Positions 17,403 to 26,619 of a DNA stretch of 64,000 nt are shown one piece after another. The first letter of the stretch is position 1, and every line of letters starts with the position of its first letter. A program made the position numbers and the translations under genes. The notes under the pieces are model-generated. The model made no database searches. It was given only the letters and a program-made list of their open reading frames with translations, and had not been told where the DNA came from. Origin of the DNA: JABDMH01 sp964428345 (lineage in GTDB: Bacteria; Bacteroidota; Bacteroidia; Chitinophagales; Saprospiraceae); assembly GCA_964428345.1 (NCBI GenBank), contig CAYRYD010000030.1, positions 1 to 64,000 on the forward strand, given 5' to 3'.

Positions 17403-19508
17403 TCAGAAATAGGTAATTTGCTTCAGGGCGCGGTTTACTTCCCTAACCGGGAGCTGGCAGACTTTATTCTGACAGACATAAATGATGGTTTCCCCCGGTT
17501 GAAGCCGGTCTTGCAGCAATTCGAGCGTTCCCTCATCCTTTCCACCCAGATACAGGGCATTGGGTAAATAATGTTGCTGCATTTCGCGGGTAAGTTCGAG
17601 GCAATTTTCCCCGACCACAGCAATTTCGTAAGTGGGTATCAGTTTTTCCAGATACAATTGGGCCCAATTCGAATAAAAACTGGTTTGACCTGACTGCAGA
17701 ATCGGATCCAACATGGAGTACAACATTCTGTCGCTTAACCCGGCAAAATCGGTGTCGGGAAAGTATTGCCCCAGGATGTGCAGATTGCGGGCCATGGCAC
17801 TATTGGAACCCGGTATCACATTGTCTCCCAGTTCTTTCTTACGGGCGATGAGGGGAGGATCGAGATCAGAAGTGTAGTTAAAAAATCCCGATTCCTTGTC
17901 GTAAAAATGGCGGATGGTGTATTCTGTCAGTTTCCGGGCGTCGTAAAGCCATTTCTCGTCAAAAGTAACCTGATAGAGATTGACAAATGCTTCGGCCAGG
18001 AAGGCATAATCATCCAGAAATGCATTGATCTTTACCTGTCCGTCCTTATAATTTCGCATCAGTCGGTAATCCTCCTGCAGGAGATTCTCGCGGATAAAAT
18101 GGGCATTGTTTAATGCTTTGTCGAGATAGGATTTCTTACCCAGCGCCTGATAGGCATGGACCAAACCACTGATGGTCAGGGCATTCCACGATGTGAGAAT
18201 TTTATCATCCAGACCAGGTCGCACCCGCTTGCTGCGTTCCTGTAACATCTTCCGGTTTGCTTCACGGATGATTTCCTTCAGTTGGTCGGCAGCAATCCCG
18301 AGGGTTGACGCAATTTCGACATCGTTGGTCTTCCGGTGTAGGATATTCTTACCCTCCCAGTTGCCTTCGGGCTCAACATTATAATAGGTCTTGTATAGCT
18401 GCCGGTGCTCCTCCGGTAAGACGGCATCGATTTCGGCTTCGGTCCATACATAAAATTTACCTTCTTCCCCTTCGCTGTCGGCGTCCAGTGACGAATAAAA
18501 ACCTCCGCTGCTGTCGGTCATTTCGCGGTCCAGCCAGTCGATGGTTTCCTCGATGACCTGATGGTACAGCGACGAGGGTTCGAGCTGGTAAGCACGGGCA
18601 AAAAGACTCAGCAGTTGTCCGTTGTCGTACAACATCTTTTCAAAATGGGGTACCAACCAGCTGGAATCGGTGGAATACCGGGCAAAGCCCCCTCCCAGCT
18701 GATCATAGATGCCGCCGTAGGCCAGATTTCTCAATGTCACGGTGACAGCGGCCAAGGCCTGGTCATCACCACTCATCCGGTAGTAATTGAGGAGATACAG
18801 ATAATTGTTGGGCATCGGAAATTTCGGAGCTCCTTTACCACCTCCCCGTTCCAGGTCGACCCTCCTCAACATGCCTGTGGCCATTTTTCGGGCATCATCT
18901 GCCTTAAGTTTTTGCGGAGCTCCCTGAACGATCTGGTCTTGCTGCCGGATACCCGAAGTGATCTGGCTGGCATAATTCTCGAGCTTTTCTTTGTCTTTTC
19001 CTTCCGTCCACATTTCGCGAAACTGGTCCAGGACCTTAAGCCACTGTTCTTTGGGAAAGTAGGTTCCAGCCCACACCGGACGACCATCTGGCAATGCAAA
19101 AGCATTGAGTGGCCATCCGCAGCCCCGTCCGGAAACAAGCTGACAAGCCGACATATATACATCGTCGATGTCCGGTCGTTCTTCCCGGTCTACTTTGATA
19201 CAGACAAAATTTTCGTTCATCACGGCAGCGACCGTCGAATCTTCAAAAGATTCGTGTTCCATCACATGACACCAGTGGCAGGCGGCATAGCCAATGCTCA
19301 CCAGGATCATTTTGTTTTCCTTCCGGGCTTTCTCCAGCGCTTCTTCACCCCAGGGATACCAGTCTACCGGATTGTGGGCGTGTTGCAACAGATACGGACT
19401 GTTTTCGTGAATAAGGTGATTGGTATGAGAAGTATTTTGTTGACTGGACATGCGACATGAAAATGTTAGCAGGGTTATAAGGAGAAGGCTCAATGATTTA
19501 TAGTTCAT
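17403..19508 (-). CDS. DUF255 thioredoxin-domain protein (YyaL/SPATA20 family)
   Basis: The 701-residue protein has an N-terminal thioredoxin-like DUF255 domain. Its hallmarks are NSPYLLQHAHNPVDWYPW (about residues 35-52) and the active-site-like SIGYAACHWCHVMEHESF (CHWC). An (alpha/alpha)6 six-hairpin glycosidase-like domain makes up the rest, with AKFPMP-like GGGKGAPKFPMPNN and FARYSTDSSWLVPHFEKMLYDN as conserved blocks. A possible lipoprotein signal precedes it (LLTFSC). The family is widespread but biochemically obscure; human SPATA20 is the eukaryotic relative. Its ATG overlaps the stop of the SRPBCC gene in an ATGA, indicating translational coupling. Confidence 0.92.
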   Translation of the reverse strand: MNYKSLSLLLITLLTFSCRMSSQQNTSHTNHLIHENSPYLLQHAHNPVDWYPWGEEALEKARKENKMILVSIGYAACHWCHVMEHESFEDSTVAAVMNENFVCIKVDREERPDIDDVYMSACQLVSGRGCGWPLNAFALPDGRPVWAGTYFPKEQWLKVLDQFREMWTEGKDKEKLENYASQITSGIRQQDQIVQGAPQKLKADDARKMATGMLRRVDLERGGGKGAPKFPMPNNYLYLLNYYRMSGDDQALAAVTVTLRNLAYGGIYDQLGGGFARYSTDSSWLVPHFEKMLYDNGQLLSLFARAYQLEPSSLYHQVIEETIDWLDREMTDSSGGFYSSLDADSEGEEGKFYVWTEAEIDAVLPEEHRQLYKTYYNVEPEGNWEGKNILHRKTNDVEIASTLGIAADQLKEIIREANRKMLQERSKRVRPGLDDKILTSWNALTISGLVHAYQALGKKSYLDKALNNAHFIRENLLQEDYRLMRNYKDGQVKINAFLDDYAFLAEAFVNLYQVTFDEKWLYDARKLTEYTIRHFYDKESGFFNYTSDLDPPLIARKKELGDNVIPGSNSAMARNLHILGQYFPDTDFAGLSDRMLYSMLDPILQSGQTSFYSNWAQLYLEKLIPTYEIAVVGENCLELTREMQQHYLPNALYLGGKDEGTLELLQDRLQPGETIIYVCQNKVCQLPVREVNRALKQITYF

Positions 19509-19999
19509 CTGGAGGTCTGCATTTCGAGGGCTGCCTTTACCGGCGGAAATAACTCATGAATGATCTTTTGGCGGTATTCAAAGATATGATCAATTCTCCT
19601 GGCTACCATCAACTTATTGACCATCCGGCCAAAGGTCCCGAAGGGCAGGGCATAATGCAAGAGATCAGTCATCAGAATCCCCTCATCGACGGGGGCAAAC
19701 CGGTGTTCGTGGTGCCAGAAGGCATAGGGACCAGATCGCTGCTCGTCGATAAAATACCGACGCTGCTCAACAGCGGTAATTTCAGTCACCCATTGCATCG
19801 GGATACCCGCCAGGGGCGAAACCAGGTACCGGATCAGCATACCAGGGTACATTTGGATGCCTGCGATATCAGAAAGGACGGTGAAGTTCATGTCTTTCGG
19901 GGTTATCTTCTGCAGATTGGCCGGATTACTGAAGAATGTCCAGACATCGTCCATGCTTCCGGCTACCACCATCTCCCATTTTCTAAACTGTAGTTTCAT
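19505..19999 (-). CDS. SRPBCC family protein
   Basis: The 164-residue soluble protein fits the START/SRPBCC fold: an opening MVVAGSMDDVWTFFSNPANLQKITP, followed by LIRYLVSPLAGIPMQWVTEI and a final helix with RRIDHIFEYRQKII. SRPBCC proteins bind hydrophobic ligands in a deep cavity; members like this one are often called cell division inhibitor-like or polyketide cyclase-like without proof. The start at 19999 (MKLQFRKWEM) matches related proteins better than ATGs at 20029 or 20005. It overlaps the next gene by ATGA, so the two are expressed together. Confidence 0.82.
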   Translation of the reverse strand: MKLQFRKWEMVVAGSMDDVWTFFSNPANLQKITPKDMNFTVLSDIAGIQMYPGMLIRYLVSPLAGIPMQWVTEITAVEQRRYFIDEQRSGPYAFWHHEHRFAPVDEGILMTDLLHYALPFGTFGRMVNKLMVARRIDHIFEYRQKIIHELFPPVKAALEMQTSR

Positions 20000-20138
20000 C
20001 AACATACTAAATAACTTTGTACCCATCATTGTTTATCGTTTTACACATGTTGACCAACCAGTATGACAGACATTTCCGGTCCGGATAATGTTAAGGAAAA
20101 CCCGTCAGGAATTTATTTTTCTACTTTTACATAAATAC

Positions 20139-21098
20139 ATGATTATGATGAAAGCAATTTTACCCTTACTGATTTTGATGATGGGGCTGTCCTCAGACCG
20201 GGCAAAGGCTCAATGTCAGACGGTCAATGGAAGTTTTGAAAGCTGGACCGATTATACGGATTATTTCGAGCATGAACTGAATATTGAGTTTCAGCATCCG
20301 GTGATCTTCCCCACCGAATGGTTTTCACTGGTGCGTCTGCTCGATATTGCCCTGTCTAATTTTTATATTGAATATCTGGACAAGGATACCCTGGATATAC
20401 CGTTGTTTGACGGAGTCAGTCAGTACATGCCCGGCGCCAATGGTACCGCTTCTGCAGCCCGGTTACGGGGTGATTCACTATTGCTGGCTGCCGATTTGAT
20501 ACAGTTTATACCCTGCAGCAGCCGTCCGGACAAGATGACTGGTTATTTTAAATATGAGGGAGCCGGTCAGGACACCTTGCAGATCGTTGCCGTTCTCCAT
20601 AATGGAGAGATGGTGGATACCGCAGAAGGTATTGGCTATGCTTTTTTCTCGATGGTCGGTGCACCGGAAGACATCAGCCGGGATGCCGCGGAATACACCG
20701 CTTTTTCCGCTGACTTTATTTATAAATCGGATGAAATACCTGATAGCGTAACCATTCTGATCCTGACTACCAAAGATTCTTCAAATCCCTCCGATACTGC
20801 TTATTTTGTCGTCGATGAGATTCAATTTGGGGATGGCAGTGTTTCGTCTCGTGACTATGCACAGGAAGCGCCGTTTACGCTGGTACCTAATCCGGCTGCC
20901 GATGAGATCCGTCTGAACCTGGAGACTGACGGTGAAGTGACGATACAACTCTATGATGCTTTGGGGCGGGAGGTAGTGTACTCCCGGCAACCGGTTCAAC
21001 GCAGTCTTTATGTGGGACATTTGACCAATGGTACCTATATCGGGAGGATTACGGCGGGTACGGAAGTGTTCTGGCAGAAAATTATGATCAGTCACTAG
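20139..21098 (+). CDS. Secreted protein with T9SS type A sorting domain
   Basis: This protein of about 319 residues has an N-terminal signal peptide ending near RAKAQ and a C-terminal sorting domain starting FTLVPNPAADEIRLNLE, with VTIQLYDALGREVVYSR and YIGRITAG following. It is therefore exported by Sec and then by the T9SS. The middle region (CQTVNGSFESWTDY...) resembles the carbohydrate-binding-like domain found in many Bacteroidota PCMD or N-terminal cargo proteins, but I do not recognise a catalytic domain. Three closely spaced ATGs (20139, 20145, 20148) could each start it. Confidence 0.82.
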   Translation: MIMMKAILPLLILMMGLSSDRAKAQCQTVNGSFESWTDYTDYFEHELNIEFQHPVIFPTEWFSLVRLLDIALSNFYIEYLDKDTLDIPLFDGVSQYMPGANGTASAARLRGDSLLLAADLIQFIPCSSRPDKMTGYFKYEGAGQDTLQIVAVLHNGEMVDTAEGIGYAFFSMVGAPEDISRDAAEYTAFSADFIYKSDEIPDSVTILILTTKDSSNPSDTAYFVVDEIQFGDGSVSSRDYAQEAPFTLVPNPAADEIRLNLETDGEVTIQLYDALGREVVYSRQPVQRSLYVGHLTNGTYIGRITAGTEVFWQKIMISH

Positions 21099-21170
21099 TA
21101 CGATTCTTTTCCGGATCATTGAGTTTTCCGGGTGTTAGGTAGCTGCCCGCCCGGGTTGTGTTGATGCCCA

Positions 21171-22808
21171 TTAGTGGATAAAAGCGGGAGGATGGCGGTC
21201 TTCATGCGGTGTGATCTCCTGCCAGGCTTTTGCCAGTGCAAGTATCTTATGCTCATCGTACAGATTACCCAGAAAGGTAATACTTTGGGGAGTGCCATCT
21301 TCCGCAAAACCGTGAGGGAGGCTGATGACGGGCTGACCGGTCAGATTGGTGGTCAGGAGTTGGGTGCCCCCATAGGTCGGTGTTATAATCACATCATAGT
21401 CTTTGATGAGCTGATGAAATTCTTCGATGAGCAGCGCGCGCAACCTATTGGCCTGGATGTATTCGACGGCGGTGACGAAGCGGGCGGCCCGGAAGATATT
21501 GGGCCATGAATAGTTCAGTTGATTGACCAACAGATCATCCTGACCCGACCGGGTGAGCTCATCAAAAGCAGCAGCTGCTTCGGTGGTCAGGATAAATCCC
21601 ATCGCAGCTACCGGCATGCTTACCTGGTATTCGAGTGGTGTAGCCCGGATTCCGATCTTTTCCAGGTCAGATAACACCTTTTGATCAGACTTTGCGGTAG
21701 CGCTGGAGTCGAAAAGATTTTTAAAATAACCCACTTTAAGTTGTCTGACATCCAGATCGGGATCGTAAGGAAAGGCTGCATCGACAGCCGAATAATCCCT
21801 GCCGCTGCCTCTGATCTCATCCAGAACGATGGCACAATCTTCAGCACTGCGACAGATCGGACCGATCTTATCCATACTCCAGCTCAGAGCCATGGCTCCG
21901 GTTCGGGAGACCCGACCAAAGGTTGGTCTGAGACCGGTCGCTCCACAGCGGGTGGAGGGCGAAACGATGGATCCCCGGGTTTCGGTGCCAATGGCGAAGG
22001 GTACCAGTCCGGCCACGGTAGCGCTGGCCGATCCGGCAGAGGATCCACTGGAGCCCTGATCCAGCTTCCAGGGATTTTTGGTTACCCCCCCAAACCAGAC
22101 ATCGCCCATCGCCAGGGCACCCAGGGTCAGTTTGGCAACCAGTACTGCACCCCCGGCCTCCAGTTTTTGTACCACATCACTTGTTTCTTCGATGACCTGA
22201 TCCTGGTAAGGCCTGGCCCCCCAGGTTGTTTTGTAACCGGGGACGGCAAAAAGATCTTTTATACCATAGGGTATACCATGGAGCGGGCCCAGGTACACAC
22301 CAGCCTGCAGCAATGAATCCGCCCGCCGGGCATGATCCTTAGCCAGTTCGTTGGTCATGGTAACCACGCATTGCAGGGTATCACCGTATTTTTTCAAACG
22401 TCCAATGAAAAATTCAGTCAATTCAAGGGCACTGATCTTCCGGGATCTGATCAGGGAGGCCAGTTCCAGAATGGAGTAAAAAGCAAGGTCATCCGGATTG
22501 TCTGGTTTCTCTATCTCCGGAAACTTCCAGGCAATTTGACGTGGCTGATCCGAAGGGATGGAAAAACCCCGGGGGAGGGAATTAAAGTATAAAGCAGGAG
22601 CAATGCTGTTATCCAGGGGAATGGCCCGGATGGCCTGATAGTCTCGGTAGCGTCCGGACACACTTTCTTTTAATTGATGCAGCTCTTCAGTTGTAAAATC
22701 AAGGCCGATCAAGGTAGCAGCAATCCTAAGACTGTCTACCTGGGTAAACGAGGTCTGGAGATGGAAAATCAGGATCAACAGGGAAGCCGGTATTTTTATG
22801 CCACGCAT
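21171..22808 (-). CDS. Amidase signature family protein, exported
   Basis: The 545-residue protein begins with a signal peptide (MRGIKIPASLLILIFHL). The amidase signature core is clear: GIKDLFAVPGYKTTWGA supplies the catalytic lysine, DQGSSGSSAGSASATVAG the glycine/serine-rich segment with the cis-serine, and GTETRGSIVSPSTRCGATG the nucleophilic serine of the Ser-cisSer-Lys triad. Such enzymes hydrolyse C-N amide bonds. GatA is cytoplasmic and lacks a signal peptide, so this one is an exported hydrolase of unknown substrate. It is convergent with the T9SS cargo gene and stands alone. Confidence 0.9.
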   Translation of the reverse strand: MRGIKIPASLLILIFHLQTSFTQVDSLRIAATLIGLDFTTEELHQLKESVSGRYRDYQAIRAIPLDNSIAPALYFNSLPRGFSIPSDQPRQIAWKFPEIEKPDNPDDLAFYSILELASLIRSRKISALELTEFFIGRLKKYGDTLQCVVTMTNELAKDHARRADSLLQAGVYLGPLHGIPYGIKDLFAVPGYKTTWGARPYQDQVIEETSDVVQKLEAGGAVLVAKLTLGALAMGDVWFGGVTKNPWKLDQGSSGSSAGSASATVAGLVPFAIGTETRGSIVSPSTRCGATGLRPTFGRVSRTGAMALSWSMDKIGPICRSAEDCAIVLDEIRGSGRDYSAVDAAFPYDPDLDVRQLKVGYFKNLFDSSATAKSDQKVLSDLEKIGIRATPLEYQVSMPVAAMGFILTTEAAAAFDELTRSGQDDLLVNQLNYSWPNIFRAARFVTAVEYIQANRLRALLIEEFHQLIKDYDVIITPTYGGTQLLTTNLTGQPVISLPHGFAEDGTPQSITFLGNLYDEHKILALAKAWQEITPHEDRHPPAFIH

Positions 22809-22897
22809 GGGTCATTCGATTTTTATCGAAAGTCAAGTTAGGTTTTTCAGGGTAATTGAGAGAGTTCGTTTCGGGGATCGCTGGTAGCTGATCTGCT

Positions 22898-24478
22898 TTA
22901 CCTGGGACCGGCTTCGCAGATCTCGGGATGGACTTTTTTTTCAAAACGGGTAAAATTTGCCTGAAACAACTCGACCAGCCTTCGGAGGGCATGATCGTAC
23001 GCGTCTTTATCAGACCAGGTATTTCTTGGTAACAACATATTGTCCGGCACTCCCGGGCACTGCAAAGGAATCCGGAGACCAAATCTTTTCTCGGTTGAAA
23101 ATTCGACACCTTTAAAGTCGTTCCGGTGAATAGCGTCGAGCATGGCCCTGGTATAGGCCAGGGGTATCCGGTGACCAGTACCGTAAGGTCCGGCGGTCCA
23201 ACCGGTATTGATGAGCCAGGCATTGACCTGGTGTCGCGCAATCTTTTCAGCCAGCAGTTCAGCATATTTGTTGGGATGCCAAAGCATAAAAGCAGCGCCG
23301 AAACAGGCAGAAAAAGTGGCTTCCGGTTCGCGAATCCCCACTTCGGTTCCGGCTACCTTGGCGGTATAGCCGGAAATAAAATGGTAACTGGCCTGTTGAG
23401 GAGTCATTTTACTCACCGGGGGTAATACTCCGAAAGCATCGGCAGTCAGAAAAATGATGTTTTTTGGATGTCCTGCCATGCAGGGTATCCGGACATTCTC
23501 CATAAAGTGAATTGGATACGCCGCCCGGGTATTTTCAGTAATGGAGTTATTATGATAATCTACCTGCCGGGTATCCGGATCGTAAATCACATTTTCCAGC
23601 ACCGTTCCAAAACGGATCGCCTTAAATATTTCCGGTTCGTGTTCCCGGCTCAGTCCGATCGCTTTGGCATAACATCCGCCTTCGATATTAAAAATGCCCT
23701 GGTCCGTCCAGCAATGCTCATCATCGCCAATCAATTTTCTTTCCGGGTCGGCGCTCAACGTGGTTTTTCCCGTACCTGACAAACCAAACAAAACTGTCAC
23801 GTCGTCACTGGCTCCGATATTGGCGCTGCAATGCATGGGCAATACACCCTGCATGGGCATCAGATAACACATAATGGAAAAAATGCCTTTTTTCATCTCT
23901 CCGGCATATTCAGTACCGAGAATCACAAACTCCCGGCGTTCGAGATCGAGGTCAATACTGGTCGATGAGGTCATTTCGGAAGTATAGCGATTGGCAGGAA
24001 AAGCCCCTCCATTGAATATTACATAATCAGGCTCACCAAAATTGTCCAGTTCTTCCCTGGAAGGCATGATCAGCATGTTTTGCATAAACAACGCGTGATA
24101 GGCCCGGGTACAAATCACCCTGATTTTCAGACGGTAATCAGGATCCCATCCGGCGAAAGCATCGACCACAAATACCATTTCCCGGCTGTTCAGATAGTCG
24201 ATGGCCCTTTCGCGGTTGATCATGAATGTGTGTTCGTCAAGGGAAATGTTGATTGCTCCCCAGTCGATATTTCGTTCGGAACTGGGATGTCGTACGATCC
24301 TTTTGTCCCGCGGGCTACGACCGGTCTTCTTTCCGGAGTACACCAGCAGGGCACCAACATCCGAGATAGCGGTCCCCTTTTCACGGCGTAAGGCGATTTC
24401 ATACAGTTGCGGTACGCTCAGATTGCGATAAATCTCATCATTGTGGATTTCGTACTGCAGGAGGTTGAAAGGCTTCAT
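22898..24478 (-). CDS. pckA: Phosphoenolpyruvate carboxykinase (ATP)
   Basis: The 526-residue enzyme catalyses oxaloacetate + ATP to phosphoenolpyruvate + CO2 + ADP, the entry step of gluconeogenesis. Diagnostic segments are KKTGRSPRDKRIV near the N-terminus, MHCSANIGASDDVTVLFGLSGTGKTTLSADP (substrate and kinase-1a P-loop, split here between residues about 225 and 255), and GDDEHCW with the metal-binding aspartate. The length matches ATP-dependent PckA. The ATG at 24478 gives MKPFNLLQYEI; an upstream start at 24499 is less likely. It is monocistronic, with 389 bases upstream before pntB on the same strand. Confidence 0.97.
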   Translation of the reverse strand: MKPFNLLQYEIHNDEIYRNLSVPQLYEIALRREKGTAISDVGALLVYSGKKTGRSPRDKRIVRHPSSERNIDWGAINISLDEHTFMINRERAIDYLNSREMVFVVDAFAGWDPDYRLKIRVICTRAYHALFMQNMLIMPSREELDNFGEPDYVIFNGGAFPANRYTSEMTSSTSIDLDLERREFVILGTEYAGEMKKGIFSIMCYLMPMQGVLPMHCSANIGASDDVTVLFGLSGTGKTTLSADPERKLIGDDEHCWTDQGIFNIEGGCYAKAIGLSREHEPEIFKAIRFGTVLENVIYDPDTRQVDYHNNSITENTRAAYPIHFMENVRIPCMAGHPKNIIFLTADAFGVLPPVSKMTPQQASYHFISGYTAKVAGTEVGIREPEATFSACFGAAFMLWHPNKYAELLAEKIARHQVNAWLINTGWTAGPYGTGHRIPLAYTRAMLDAIHRNDFKGVEFSTEKRFGLRIPLQCPGVPDNMLLPRNTWSDKDAYDHALRRLVELFQANFTRFEKKVHPEICEAGPR

Positions 24479-24499
24479 GGATTGACGCTTTGTGATCAA

Positions 24500-24888
24500 G
24501 GTGATGCTTAAGAATTACGAAGTTACCGATTAGATCGAAGAATGATTCCCAGCTACCCGTTGGCCGAGACTTTTCATTCCATAACTTCCAACTACAAGAG
24601 AACCGTCCTTCAGATTAACTGGAAGCAGAATTCAGGTCATCGGCAGGGCACGAAAGAGCAATTGCTTTAATGAAGGGCAAGCAACTGGAACGAATGATAA
24701 AAAGCTTAAGCTATGTAAGAGAGCAATTAAATTTTAAGGTGATTGAAATGCTCGATTAGGTGGGGTCGGGATATTGGGATATATTAAAATTGATTTTAAG
24801 AACGAATAACCAGCCATAGCCCAACTTTCCTGTTTTCGGGAATTTAACTCGATAACCGGATACTGAACAGAATCATCCCTATGGCACC
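24500..24888. other. Intergenic region without a confident gene
   Basis: This 389-base stretch between pckA and pntB holds no recognisable gene, tRNA or terminator. It contains a 29-codon plus-strand open frame (24670-24759, start MKGKQLERMIKSL) and two copies of AGAGCAATT (about 24655 and 24720). I see no clear TAnnTTTG promoter for pckA. It may be a decayed gene, but I cannot tell of what kind. Confidence 0.5.
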
Positions 24889-26295
24889 TTACATCGACTT
24901 GACTTCCTGTACCAGTTTTTGAATAGAATCTTTGGCGTCGCCAAAAAGCATCCGGGTCCGTTCATGAAAGAAAAGAGGATTTTCAATGCCGGCATATCCG
25001 GCACTCATACTTCGCTTCAACACGATCACATTTTTAGCTTTCCAGACTTCCAGGACCGGCATTCCATAGATCGGACTCGAGGGGTCATCCAAAGCAGCCG
25101 GATTAACCACATCATTGGCACCGACGATGACCACGGTATCCGTGTCTTTCAGTGCTGCATTGGCATCGTCGAGGTCCAGTAGTTTAGGGTAGGGCACATC
25201 GGCTTCCGCCAACAGGACATTCATGTGTCCCGGCATTCGCCCGGCAACGGGATGGATGGCGTATTTGACATCCACTCCATTGGCTTCCAGCAGATCATCC
25301 AGTTCTTTCACCGTCTTCTGAGCCTGAGCGACGGCCAGGCCATAGCCCGGAACAAACATGACCGAATTGGCGTAAAACATCTGAATGGCGGCATCGTTGA
25401 CGGTGGCTACTTTGGCAACCTGATCTCCGGCAGCCGCTGCCCCCCCGGCACTTCCCGCGCTACCAAATCCGCCGACAATGACGTTAAGCAAGCTGCGGTT
25501 CATGGCCTGGCACATCAAAACAGTCAGGATGGTACCGGCTGCACCTACCAGAATACCTCCTACCAGCATGATCTGATTGCCATAAATCAGACCGGCAGCG
25601 GCAGCTGATAATCCGGTGAAAGAATTGAGCAGCGAAATGACCACCGGCATATCGGCACCACCGATCGGTGCCACAAAAGAAAATCCATAGATCAGGGCGA
25701 GCAACAGAAAAACCCCCGCGATCACCAAAGCGGCATTGATGCCGGAGACTACCAGCCAGACACTCATAATCAGCACAATGATCAGGAGTACGAGGTTGAT
25801 CACCCCATGCTTTGGGAGGATCACATCCCTGTCCTTGATCTTGCCGTCTAATTTACCGTAAGCCAGCATGCTACCGGTAAATGAAACCGCGCCGATCAGC
25901 AGGGTGAAAAAAGCAATGCCCAATTGTCCGGTGCCCATTGCCGCTTCCTGGGCGTAAAACTTATTCAGTTCGGCCGCTGCCAGAACCGTGGCACAGGCGC
26001 CTCCCAGCCCATTGAATACAGAAACCATCTGGGGCATGGCAGTCATTGCAATCTTTTTGGCAGCAATCCATCCGATGAGCCCACCCATAATCATACCCCC
26101 AAGGATCCACAGATAATTATTGCTGGCTCCTGTGAGCGGCTCGATCAGGGCTCCCACAATAGCTATTCCCATGCCAATGCCGGCAAGGATGTTGCCTCTC
26201 CGTGCGCTGTCGGGAGAACTTAAAAGGCGTAGACCCCAAACGAAAGCGATAGCTCCAACCAGATACAAAAACTTGACAAGCGTGCTGATCAGCAT
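24889..26295 (-). CDS. pntB: NAD(P) transhydrogenase subunit beta
   Basis: The 468-residue protein couples hydride transfer between NADH and NADP+ to proton movement across the inner membrane. The first about 270 residues contain some nine membrane helices (domain II). The soluble NADP-binding domain III follows, with VPGYGLAVAQAQKTVKEL, YAIHPVAGRMPGHMNVLLAEA and GANDVVNPAA as its hallmarks. It is the last gene of the operon pntA1-pntA2-pntB, with only 2 bases to the gene before it. The usual role is supply of NADPH. Confidence 0.96.
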   Translation of the reverse strand: MLISTLVKFLYLVGAIAFVWGLRLLSSPDSARRGNILAGIGMGIAIVGALIEPLTGASNNYLWILGGMIMGGLIGWIAAKKIAMTAMPQMVSVFNGLGGACATVLAAAELNKFYAQEAAMGTGQLGIAFFTLLIGAVSFTGSMLAYGKLDGKIKDRDVILPKHGVINLVLLIIVLIMSVWLVVSGINAALVIAGVFLLLALIYGFSFVAPIGGADMPVVISLLNSFTGLSAAAAGLIYGNQIMLVGGILVGAAGTILTVLMCQAMNRSLLNVIVGGFGSAGSAGGAAAAGDQVAKVATVNDAAIQMFYANSVMFVPGYGLAVAQAQKTVKELDDLLEANGVDVKYAIHPVAGRMPGHMNVLLAEADVPYPKLLDLDDANAALKDTDTVVIVGANDVVNPAALDDPSSPIYGMPVLEVWKAKNVIVLKRSMSAGYAGIENPLFFHERTRMLFGDAKDSIQKLVQEVKSM

Positions 26296-26297
26296 GA

Positions 26298-26609
26298 TTA
26301 TTTCTTTTTCTTTTTAAACATTTCAAGCATCCGGTCAGTGACGGCAAAACCACCAATGACATTGACCATACCCAGGATGACCCCCAGGGTACCCAGGCTG
26401 AGCTGCAGAATGTCATCGGGTGCAGCTCTCCTTACCAAAATAATAGCCCCGATGATCACCACTCCACTAACGGCATTTGCTCCCGACATTAATGGTGTGT
26501 GTAGCACCGTAGGTACTTTTGATATCACCTCAAATCCCAGAATGATGGTAAAAATGAGCAGGTAGATCATAAGCAGCTGCTCATTGAAAAACTGGAGAAT
26601 GGTATCCAT
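26298..26609 (-). CDS. pntA2: NAD(P) transhydrogenase subunit alpha, C-terminal membrane part
   Basis: The 103-residue protein consists of an N-terminal amphipathic stretch and three membrane helices, with FEVISKVPTVLHTPLMSGANAVSG as the conserved loop of PntA domain II. In E. coli this segment is fused to the NAD-binding domain; here it is a separate gene (PntAA/PntAB arrangement), as in many bacteria. It lies 10 bases after pntA1 and 2 bases before pntB. The short lysine-rich tail (KKKKK) would face the cytoplasm. Confidence 0.94.
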   Translation of the reverse strand: MDTILQFFNEQLLMIYLLIFTIILGFEVISKVPTVLHTPLMSGANAVSGVVIIGAIILVRRAAPDDILQLSLGTLGVILGMVNVIGGFAVTDRMLEMFKKKKK

Positions 26610-26619
26610 AGTTTATTGT

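Noticed and set aside
18561..19460. A 299-codon open frame on the plus strand
   Set aside because: It lies antisense within the well-supported DUF255 gene, has no recognisable domain, and its composition is typical of a mirror frame.
21681..22316. A 211-codon plus-strand open frame
   Set aside because: It is antisense to the amidase gene and reads as glycine/serine-rich noise from the amidase signature codons.
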